The notes under the pieces: generated by a model
Seen by the model: only the letters and a program-made list of their open reading frames with translations
Databases searched by the model: none
Told to the model about the DNA's origin: nothing
Shown: positions 1 through 6,194 of the stretch, in pieces
Position numbering within the stretch: the stretch's first letter is position 1
How the letters are laid out: every line of letters starts with the position of its first letter
Origin: Alkanindiges sp.
GTDB lineage: Bacteria > Pseudomonadota > Gammaproteobacteria > Pseudomonadales > Moraxellaceae
Direction: 5' to 3'
DNA: 12,106 nt
NCBI GenBank assembly: GCA_030152125.1
Contig: JASLIR010000276.1
Location: 1-12,106 of the forward strand
Translations under genes and position numbers: made by a program

Positions 1-328
1 CACCGTATTGAAAGGATTTAAATACCAGGTCGTCATTACCCCACAGCGACACCACCATTTTCTTGCACTTGGGGTAGTGCTGTTGCAGCCATTGAATCAG
101 CTCCACGCCGGAACCATCCGGCAGGCTTAAATCCACCGTTACCAGGTCGGGCAGGTTATGGCTCAGGTCACGGTAGGCATCTGCCAGCCGGTGCGACATG
201 CCTACTACGGTATACACCTGTTGCTGGCTAAGAATCTGGCTTAAGTAATCACAAAACAGCAGGTCATCATCCACAATCCACAGCCGCAGGGCAGAGGAAG
301 GCGCATCGGTAACAGGCGGGTTAGTCAT
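1..328 (-). CDS. NarL/FixJ-type response regulator, receiver domain (partial)
   Basis: This is the first 109 residues of a response regulator; the left edge of the window cuts the rest. The visible part is a CheY-like receiver domain. It has an acidic pocket at D20-D22 after a hydrophobic strand (LRLWIVDDD), the phospho-accepting aspartate at D66 (TVDLSLPDGSG), and the conserved Ser/Thr switch at S94 (VVSLWG). The conserved lysine and any DNA-binding domain lie outside the window. The ATG at 328-326 overlaps the end of the kinase gene by 8 bp (ATGACTAA), and a good ribosome binding site (GAAGGA, 7-nt spacer) lies inside the kinase gene, so the two should be translationally coupled. Because the partner kinase is of the HisKA_3 (NarX/ComP) class, the output domain is probably a LuxR-type helix-turn-helix. 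That is inferred from family pairing, not seen. Confidence 0.93.
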   Translation of the reverse strand, partial: MTNPPVTDAPSSALRLWIVDDDLLFCDYLSQILSQQQVYTVVGMSHRLADAYRDLSHNLPDLVTVDLSLPDGSGVELIQWLQQHYPKCKKMVVSLWGNDDLVFKSFQYG

Positions 329-2501
329 GTAAGCATCCTTCGATGACTGGTAAGCTGCGGTAGTCACTGGATAAAGGCATGCCGGCATTACTCAGCTTCA
401 CCTGTATAAACAGGCGGTAGCGCTGGCCATATTGCCAGTCTATATCCCCATTCAGTGATTTTGCACGACGCAGCATGTTTTGTAAGCCACGACCCGATGA
501 AAAGCCTGCATCTGTGTAAGCACCGTCATTTTCGATACAGATATGCAGGTCCAGATTGTTCAGGCTATAGATATTAATATACAAATTGTGCAGGCTGGTA
601 TGTTTCAGGGCATTGGTCACCGCCTCACGTAAAATACGGGTCAGGTGGTGAAATTCAAATGCCGTGAGAATAGGCAGGATAAGCAGGTTATGGTGCCAGT
701 GTAACTGGATGCTGGTGCTGAGTACCCGTGCGCCAATTTCGGCGCGCCAGGTGGCAATGGCATCCTCAATAAAAATATCCTCGCCATCCAGGCTATTCAG
801 CAAATGGCGGATGTCGTCCAGTAGTTCACGGATAATACATTGCTGCTGCTGGTTACTGTGTTGCAGCAGCGACAGCAGGCGTGCCCCCAGGTCATCATGA
901 ATATCGCGTGCAATGCGCTCGCGTTCCTGTCGGGCACCGGTATCCCGTGCTTTGGCGACCGATAATGCCAGTTGGGTAATATTGACCAGTGCATTCAGGG
1001 CATGGATGTCCTGCCGGTTAAACAGGCGCTGCCCACGGGCGCTATGGTTAAGGGCCAGGTTCTGCCGGGCATCAGTCAGGCTTAAATCCGGTGCAATCAG
1101 TTGCTGGCCAAACTGGCTGATCACCCCGCTATTTAACTGGCTTGGTTCGATATATAAGGGATCAAATACCGCTTTGAGCATCTCCGGCCAGCGCTGGCGG
1201 ATTTGCCGTTCCTGATCGGCATGCGCGCGGGTTTCCATCAGTAAAGGCAGTACATGGGGCATCCAGTCCTGTACATGCTGCTGGTTTTTGCGCTGGATGC
1301 GTGCCATCGCCCACTGCCGGACAGGAAAATACAGCCAGCCGGTAAGGGCAATGGAAATGAGCAGGGCAACCTGACTGGTGAGGGACAGCAATGAAATCAG
1401 GCTGAGGTCGATAATAAAAACCGATAATCCGCCCAGCAGCCAGGACACGATGGAAAGCCACCAGATTTCCAGGTCAAACAGGCGATAGCGCAGCAGGCCA
1501 AGTGCCAGCCCCCAGTACATAATCAGGAAGCTGCCCAGCATCCAGCCCTGTGCTACCACTATTTTAAAGCCCAGTGTGATGGGAAATACCACACAGGCGC
1601 TAAACAGGCCGGTAGACACAAAAATAGTGAGTAAAAACCAGCGCAAGGAGGCACGGTCAACCGGGGACTGGCTGGAGTGGCGCCATTGAATAACGCCCAG
1701 CAGCATACCAATGGATAAATAGCTGATAATCATCCATTGTGCGTAAAAAGGAATGCTGAGCAACTGGTATTCGCCCACCACCCATACGATGAGGCCAGAC
1801 AACACAAAACCCAGGGTGTATTTTTTAGCAATGAGCTGGCGTGGGTAATTGGCCAGCAAGGCAATAAAGGCACCGCCAAAAATATAAACCCCCAGATGGT
1901 TGAGGGAGGATAAGCGGTCAAACAGCTGGCCATGCAAAATCAGGTCCCGCGTGCTGTATAAGGCAGCAGCCAGGGTTGCCAGTGCATAACCAATACCGGT
2001 CAGGGCATAACAGGCGGTAGCAATACCGGGGCGGCTAAAGGCAAATACGGCAATACCGGTCATGACCCCGCCAACACCGGCAATCAGCTGGAACCAGAAT
2101 AAAAAGGGTAAATCACCCAGATGCCGTGTGATGGATTGAAGCGGAATTTGCTGTTGTTCGGTTTGAATAAATAACGGTTGCTGTTGCAGGGCATTCGCCA
2201 ACTGGCTTTGCTGCTGGATAAATTGCCGGTAGGCTTGCGGGCTGGGCAGGTTGTCCGGTTCTTCAATGGCCAATTCTGCCTGGGCATCCATGTGCCCGGA
2301 GGGCAGGATAAAGTGCTGAACCGGTTGTGGTTTTGTATCGTCGCCGCTAATGACTAACTGCTCATTGTACAGGCTGATAGCCGGGGAGAGCCTGGGAAAC
2401 TGTAAGGCCAGCTGAATGACATAGACGGTGACAATAATCATCAGGATGGTAGAGGACAATAAAACAAGGTGAGGAGCCAGGCGCCAACTGATTTGTTTCA
2501 T
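321..2501 (-). CDS. Polytopic membrane sensor histidine kinase (HisKA_3/HATPase, ComP-like layout)
   Basis: A 726-residue inner-membrane sensor kinase that should phosphorylate the adjacent response regulator. A first membrane segment (about 11-33) is followed by an extracytoplasmic region of roughly 100 residues (35-130, rich in Gln) that may bind the signal. A block of about eight or nine further membrane segments follows (about 131-395). A cytoplasmic linker (400-510) leads to the dimerisation/phosphotransfer domain with H-box RIARDIHDDLGARLL, phospho-acceptor H535. The ATP-binding domain has an N-box (REAVTNALKH, N630) and G-boxes (ENDG 657-660; SGRGLQNM 669-676). This arrangement, including the YRLFDLE motif at the end of the membrane block, resembles Bacillus ComP and other NarL-family kinases with many membrane helices. 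The ATG at 2501 has only a weak ribosome binding site (AGACGG-like). No ligand can be deduced. Confidence 0.93.
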   Translation of the reverse strand: MKQISWRLAPHLVLLSSTILMIIVTVYVIQLALQFPRLSPAISLYNEQLVISGDDTKPQPVQHFILPSGHMDAQAELAIEEPDNLPSPQAYRQFIQQQSQLANALQQQPLFIQTEQQQIPLQSITRHLGDLPFLFWFQLIAGVGGVMTGIAVFAFSRPGIATACYALTGIGYALATLAAALYSTRDLILHGQLFDRLSSLNHLGVYIFGGAFIALLANYPRQLIAKKYTLGFVLSGLIVWVVGEYQLLSIPFYAQWMIISYLSIGMLLGVIQWRHSSQSPVDRASLRWFLLTIFVSTGLFSACVVFPITLGFKIVVAQGWMLGSFLIMYWGLALGLLRYRLFDLEIWWLSIVSWLLGGLSVFIIDLSLISLLSLTSQVALLISIALTGWLYFPVRQWAMARIQRKNQQHVQDWMPHVLPLLMETRAHADQERQIRQRWPEMLKAVFDPLYIEPSQLNSGVISQFGQQLIAPDLSLTDARQNLALNHSARGQRLFNRQDIHALNALVNITQLALSVAKARDTGARQERERIARDIHDDLGARLLSLLQHSNQQQQCIIRELLDDIRHLLNSLDGEDIFIEDAIATWRAEIGARVLSTSIQLHWHHNLLILPILTAFEFHHLTRILREAVTNALKHTSLHNLYINIYSLNNLDLHICIENDGAYTDAGFSSGRGLQNMLRRAKSLNGDIDWQYGQRYRLFIQVKLSNAGMPLSSDYRSLPVIEGCLHD

Positions 2502-2576
2502 GTCGAACCGTCTTTAGCTAATTGATATGTCTTCAATAGAAATGCCTTTAAATTATTGTGATCAGACATTTCGGCT

Positions 2577-2615
2577 GATTGCCTCCGGCAATCCCTTTAT
2601 ACGGACATGCCGTAT
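2577..2615. promoter_or_regulatory. Two adjacent 17-bp perfect inverted repeats upstream of the kinase gene
   Basis: Two dyads stand side by side in the divergent kinase/ilvD spacer. The first is GATTGCC-tcc-GGCAATC (2577-2593) and the second is ATACGG-acatg-CCGTAT (2599-2615). Both have perfect arms and their centres are 22 bp apart, about two helical turns. They lie about 76-114 bp upstream of the kinase start. Their form resembles operators of LuxR/NarL-family dimers; the Bacillus ComA box, for instance, is TTGCGG-N4-CCGCAA. Binding by the neighbouring response regulator is inference. The first could instead be a transcription hairpin, since its loop is only 3 nt, but it lacks a clean U-tract. 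Confidence 0.4.
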
Positions 2616-2751
2616 TGTGTTAAGGCATGCTTTGTTAGTATTCAGCCATCCTTAAAAAACTGCTATCACCAGAATTGGGTATGGCACTTACCTAAAAGGG
2701 CTTTTGGCAACGGAAATGCATAAAAACATACGATAAGTGGGAAACAAAAGC

Positions 2752-2766
2752 GCGAAACACTTTCGC
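2752..2766. promoter_or_regulatory. Inverted repeat GCGAAA-cac-TTTCGC in the ilvD promoter region
   Basis: A perfect 6-bp dyad with a 3-bp centre. It ends 17 bp before a TAGAAT hexamer (2784-2789) that matches five of six bases of a sigma-70 -10 box, so its right arm sits where the -35 box would be. No good -35 sequence is present there, as expected for a regulated promoter. A role as operator for ilvD is inference; no regulator is identified. Confidence 0.35.
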
Positions 2767-2783
2767 AAAGTACGGTAGGTCTA

Positions 2784-2809
2784 TAGAATTAGCGTTCATA
2801 TTAATGAAC
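2784..2809 (+). promoter_or_regulatory. Candidate ilvD -10 box followed by inverted repeat GTTCAT-atta-ATGAAC
   Basis: TAGAAT at 2784-2789 is the best -10 candidate upstream of ilvD. Immediately downstream, at 2794-2809, is a perfect 6-bp inverted repeat with a 4-bp centre. It would cover the transcription start and the first transcribed bases, ending about 50 bp before the ilvD ATG. This is a typical position for a repressor site. The rest of the spacer is AT-rich; I see no small gene and no leader peptide rich in branched-chain codons, so classical ilv attenuation is not supported. Confidence 0.35.
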
Positions 2810-2859
2810 CAATTAGCCAGCCAATGCTGTGTTTAGCCTAGCCGATGGAGTACCGAGTC

Positions 2860-4545
2860 ATGAGCAACGATAATCTACGCAAACATTCATCACAAGTTGT
2901 TGATGGCGTGGAGTGTGCACCAGCGCGTGCCATGTTGCGTGCGGTCGGCTTTACAGATGAAGATTTTAAAAAGCCGCAGATTGGTATTGCGTCCACCTGG
3001 GCCAATGTGACCCCGTGTAATATGCATATTGATGGCCTGGCGCGTCTGGCGGAAGCCGGGGTAAACGTATCCGGTGGTAAGGGCGTCATTTTTAATACCA
3101 TTACCATTTCCGACGGGATTGCCAACGGTACCGAAGGCATGAAGTATTCCATGGTGTCGCGCGAGATTATTGCCGACTCCATTGAAGCGGTAGCCGGTTG
3201 TGAAGGCTTTGATGGCCTGATTGCGATTGGTGGCTGTGACAAGAATATGCCTGGCTGTATTATGGGCCTGGCGCGCTTAAACCGCCCTTCCGTGTTTGTA
3301 TACGGTGGTACGATTCAGCCGGGTAAAGGCCACACCGACATTATTTCCGTGTTTGAAGCGGTGGGCCAGCATGCCAAGGGCGAGCTGAACGAGATTCAGG
3401 TAAAACAGATTGAAGAAGTGGCTATTCCTGGCCCGGGTTCCTGTGGTGGTATGTATACCGCCAACACCATGGCCTCGGCCATTGAAGCGCTGGGTATGAG
3501 CCTGCCGGGTTCTTCGGCACAGGATGCGATTTCCATCGACAAGAAAAATGACTGTGAACGTGCTGGCGAAGCGGTGATTAACCTGCTAAAACTGGACATC
3601 AAGCCACGCGACATTATGACCAAGGCCGCATTTGAAAATGCCATTAAAGTGGTGATTGCACTGGGTGGTTCTACCAATGCCGTGCTGCACCTGATTGGTA
3701 TGGCCCGCACGGTGGATGTGGACCTGAGCCTGGATGACTTTGTACGCGTAGGCAAGGAAACCCCGTTGCTGGCCGATGTGCGTCCATCCGGTAAATACAT
3801 GATGAGCGAACTGGTAGCGATTGGTGGTATTCAGCCCCTGATGAAGCGTATGCTGGATAGTGGCATGCTGGATGGCAGCTGCCTGACCGTAACCGGCAAA
3901 ACGCTGGCGGAAAACCTGGCTGATGTGCAGGATTACCCGGCTGACCAGCAAATTATCATGCCGTTTGACAAGCCGATTAAAGCGGATTCCCACCTGGTAA
4001 TTTTAAAAGGCAACCTGGCACCAGAAGGTGCGGTAGCCAAGATTACCGGCAAGGAAGGTCTGGTGTTTGAAGGCAACGCCCGCGTGTTTGAGGGTGAAGA
4101 AGGCGCGCTGGCCGGTATTTTAAATGGTGAAGTAGTTGCCGGTGACGTGATTGTGATTCGCGGCGAAGGGCCTAAAGGTGGTCCGGGCATGCGCGAAATG
4201 CTGTCACCAACTTCTGCGGTAATGGGTAAGGGCTTGGGTAAGTCTGTTGCGCTGATTACCGATGGCCGTTTTAGCGGCGGCAGCCATGGTTTTGTGGTGG
4301 GTCACATTACCCCGGAATCTTTTGAAGGCGGCCCGATTGGCCTGGTACAAACCGGTGACCGCATCAGCATTAATGCCGAAACCCGCGAAATTAGCTTTGC
4401 TGTTTCTGAGCAGGAACTGGCTGAGCGTAAGGCTAGGTGGCAGCGCCCGGCAGCAAAATACACCCGTGGTGTGCTGGCCAAGTATGCGCGTCTGGTATCC
4501 AGTGCGTCTACCGGTGCAGTTACTGATATTTTCCCAGAGTCTTAA
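2860..4545 (+). CDS. ilvD: Dihydroxy-acid dehydratase
   Basis: Catalyses dehydration of 2,3-dihydroxy-isovalerate and 2,3-dihydroxy-3-methylvalerate to the 2-keto acids leading to valine, leucine and isoleucine. The cytoplasmic enzyme has 561 residues from ATG 2860, the size of the short IlvD form (E. coli has 616). Three cluster cysteines are visible: C53 (NVTPCNMH), C126 (GGCDKNMPG) and C195 (GPGSCGGMYTANTM). A cysteine at the first position is typical of the oxygen-tolerant [2Fe-2S] class; E. coli IlvD, a [4Fe-4S] enzyme, has Gly there. K128 in CDK corresponds to the carbamylated Mg-ligand lysine of the family, and GRFSGGSHG carries the catalytic serine. An in-frame ATG at 2845 exists, but GGAG at 2847-2850 sits 9 nt before ATG 2860, and homologues begin near that point, so I prefer 2860. 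The next gene starts 36 bp after the stop without a terminator. Confidence 0.97.
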   Translation: MSNDNLRKHSSQVVDGVECAPARAMLRAVGFTDEDFKKPQIGIASTWANVTPCNMHIDGLARLAEAGVNVSGGKGVIFNTITISDGIANGTEGMKYSMVSREIIADSIEAVAGCEGFDGLIAIGGCDKNMPGCIMGLARLNRPSVFVYGGTIQPGKGHTDIISVFEAVGQHAKGELNEIQVKQIEEVAIPGPGSCGGMYTANTMASAIEALGMSLPGSSAQDAISIDKKNDCERAGEAVINLLKLDIKPRDIMTKAAFENAIKVVIALGGSTNAVLHLIGMARTVDVDLSLDDFVRVGKETPLLADVRPSGKYMMSELVAIGGIQPLMKRMLDSGMLDGSCLTVTGKTLAENLADVQDYPADQQIIMPFDKPIKADSHLVILKGNLAPEGAVAKITGKEGLVFEGNARVFEGEEGALAGILNGEVVAGDVIVIRGEGPKGGPGMREMLSPTSAVMGKGLGKSVALITDGRFSGGSHGFVVGHITPESFEGGPIGLVQTGDRISINAETREISFAVSEQELAERKARWQRPAAKYTRGVLAKYARLVSSASTGAVTDIFPES

Positions 4546-4580
4546 CACGCTACTGTTTATACGATATTGAGGCCAATAAC

Positions 4581-5873
4581 ATGTCGCTAGCGCGAAGGTG
4601 GTTTGATCCGGTCCGGTCACGATGGTTCTTTAACCGGCGTTACCGGCAGCGGCATCTGTCTTCGCAAGAGGGGCTGACGGTTTATTTGCGCTTTGATGAT
4701 GTGTATAGCTGTCTGGTGGTGCAAATGCTGGCACGGCTGGAAAACCTGCTGGTTGATGAATTAAAACCGCTGCAAATCGTGATTAGTGATACTGCCGAGC
4801 CACCGCCAAACCATTTAAGCCCTGAGGCCTGGCAGCAGTACACAATTGCTGATGCAGCGGTGCTGGCCAATCAGCACCGTTTTATTTTTGATCCAAAAAC
4901 CACCTGCCCTTCCCCGGAGCTGATTCAGCAGGCCAAAGAAGTATTACTGGCCTCTCCCTTAACCGGCCATGATTATTTGCACCTGTTGCAGGATCTTTTC
5001 CTGATGCTGTGGCAAAACCAGACCGGCAAGCTGAAAACCCTGCATTACATGGCTACCACCCGGGCCAGACAGCAGCCACCTGCTGCGGATGAGCGTCCTT
5101 TACGTTTTGACAGTGAGCCGGTTTTAAGTGCCCATTTACTGTTTGGTGGGCGCAAGTACCGGGCCATTGATGATTTCCTGCGTTTAACCCGGCGTTTAAA
5201 GCAGCAGAAATTGTTGGTGGGCGAGCCGATCTTTATGATTAATCATATTGAGTGGGGCGAGCATCTGGTCAGTGACCCGGCTTCATTGTCTGAAGTACAT
5301 GCCTGGCAGGCCGAACTGGATATGTATGTAACACTGGAAGACCCGGTTACCTGGCTGATTGTGTCTTACCTTAAGCGTGAACTGGTGGATTACTACAATA
5401 TCACCCTGCGTGTGCACCCCCTGCCGTACCAGCAGCGCGACCGCTTTGACTGGGGCATGGCCATGCGCCTGTCCAAACGGGTTGATGTGAAACTGTCGCC
5501 ATTTTGCCGGCCTACCCGGCAGGCCACGCATATCATGGCACAGCGTCTGTATGCCATCGAAGACGAGTTTCGGAGTGAAGTGCTGCTCAGCTTTTTACAG
5601 GATTGCTGGACCAAAGGGCTGGACCCGGAATACCCGCCGCATTTACAGCGCATGTTGCAGCATTATCCGGAATATAAGGATAAGCGCATTGACTTGCCGG
5701 AAACCCTGGCCTGGCTGGAGGATAACCAGCGAGCCTGCACGGACTTGCAGCAGCCGGATTTGCCGGTGATGATATTAAAAATTGGCGAGCAGACGCATGT
5801 ATTCAACAGCCTGTATCGTGTATGGCAAATTGAAAACCTGATGGCGGCTTCGCTGAGCTATGAACATGACTAG
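4581..5873 (+). CDS. Double DsbA/HCCA-isomerase-like thioredoxin-fold protein
   Basis: A 430-residue soluble protein without signal peptide or membrane segment. Two regions look like the start of the DsbA/2-hydroxychromene-2-carboxylate isomerase (kappa-GST-like) fold: LTVYLRFDDVYSCLVVQMLARL (about 32-53) and MYVTLEDPVTWLIVSYLKREL (about 248-268). Each is a beta strand, a D/E-D/P turn and a helix. Each is followed by a mainly helical insert (about 110-160; about 290-362, including RLYAIEDEFRSEVLLSFLQDCW). A GGRKYRAIDDFLRLTRRL segment (189-206) separates the halves and recalls the GVDRL.HLE.RL motif of proteobacterial DsbA-family proteins. No CXXC redox motif occurs, so disulphide exchange is unlikely; a glutathione- or acyl-linked role is possible. 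GAGG at 4569-4572, 8 nt before the ATG, and the 35-bp gap to ilvD suggest co-transcription. Family call is from pattern memory; the substrate is unknown. Confidence 0.65.
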   Translation: MSLARRWFDPVRSRWFFNRRYRQRHLSSQEGLTVYLRFDDVYSCLVVQMLARLENLLVDELKPLQIVISDTAEPPPNHLSPEAWQQYTIADAAVLANQHRFIFDPKTTCPSPELIQQAKEVLLASPLTGHDYLHLLQDLFLMLWQNQTGKLKTLHYMATTRARQQPPAADERPLRFDSEPVLSAHLLFGGRKYRAIDDFLRLTRRLKQQKLLVGEPIFMINHIEWGEHLVSDPASLSEVHAWQAELDMYVTLEDPVTWLIVSYLKRELVDYYNITLRVHPLPYQQRDRFDWGMAMRLSKRVDVKLSPFCRPTRQATHIMAQRLYAIEDEFRSEVLLSFLQDCWTKGLDPEYPPHLQRMLQHYPEYKDKRIDLPETLAWLEDNQRACTDLQQPDLPVMILKIGEQTHVFNSLYRVWQIENLMAASLSYEHD

Positions 5874-5874
5874 G

Positions 5875-5964
5875 CCCGGTTAAGCCGGGGCTGCTAGTCC
5901 GGAATTCAGGCGCTGTGGCTATATCAGCAGGGTGTGTGAGGTTATAGCGGGCAACACCCACAGC
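5875..5964 (+). other. Stem-loop region after the ilvD operon
   Basis: Directly after the stop codon is a short hairpin, CCCGG-ttaag-CCGGG (5875-5889), without a following T run. Further on, GCTGTGG (5912-5918) can pair with CCACAGC (5958-5964), and within it GCTATA (5918-5923) with TATAGC (5943-5948). Together they make a two-part long-range stem sharing one base, with a 9-base bulge on the 3' side. This may be the 3' end of the operon transcript or a structured RNA. No T-tract follows immediately; the nearest run is TTTTT about 25 bases later, so an intrinsic terminator is not established. The rest of this roughly 320-bp spacer holds only the promoter candidate and direct repeat listed separately. 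Confidence 0.3.
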
Positions 5965-6007
5965 ATACGCTAAATTAATTCTCCCATTTTTATAAGCATG
6001 AAGCAGC

Positions 6008-6037
6008 TTGCGAACAGGCTTACATTACTTTTATAAG
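6008..6037 (+). promoter_or_regulatory. Candidate sigma-70 promoter of the WS/DGAT gene
   Basis: TTGCGA (6008-6013, four of six bases of the -35 consensus) lies 18 bp before TATAAG (6032-6037, five of six of the -10 consensus) in a strongly AT-rich stretch. A start near 6044 would leave a leader of about 150 nt before ATG 6195. A second -10-like hexamer, TAGAAT, at 6046-6051 has no matching -35. Confidence 0.4.
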
Positions 6038-6096
6038 TTCTTTTTTAGAATTTATAGTATTATCAAGGCATGGAGAGAATGGAGTTCTGCCGAGCC

Positions 6097-6122
6097 AGAT
6101 ATCGCCGCACAGAGATATCGCC
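6097..6122 (+). repeat. 10-bp tandem direct repeat AGATATCGCC
   Basis: AGATATCGCC occurs at 6097-6106 and again at 6113-6122, perfectly conserved with a period of 16 bp. It lies inside the predicted leader of the WS/DGAT transcript and ends just before an in-frame ATG at 6123. It may be a short regulatory repeat or a chance duplication; no function is assigned. Confidence 0.5.
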
Positions 6123-6194
6123 ATGGAACCTGACAATGTCGCGCTCGCCTACAACAAGCAAGCTTCACTACTCGTAACTCGCAGAGACAACCCA

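Noticed and set aside
3396..3993. Long open frames on the minus strand inside ilvD (and similar ones inside the WS/DGAT, radical SAM and ppc genes)
   Set aside because: They lie opposite strongly conserved coding sequence, lack recognisable motifs and ribosome binding sites, and arise from the codon bias of the real gene.
5875..5889. Short hairpin after the thioredoxin-fold gene as an intrinsic terminator
   Set aside because: The stem is only 5 bp and no T-tract follows it.
6070..6177. A 35-codon upstream open frame in the WS/DGAT leader
   Set aside because: It has no properly spaced ribosome binding site and no recognisable product; it overlaps the leader out of frame and is probably chance.
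6123..6194. N-terminal extension of the WS/DGAT protein from an upstream ATG
   Set aside because: The 24 added residues have no resemblance to WS/DGAT starts, whereas the protein from 6195 begins like the family.
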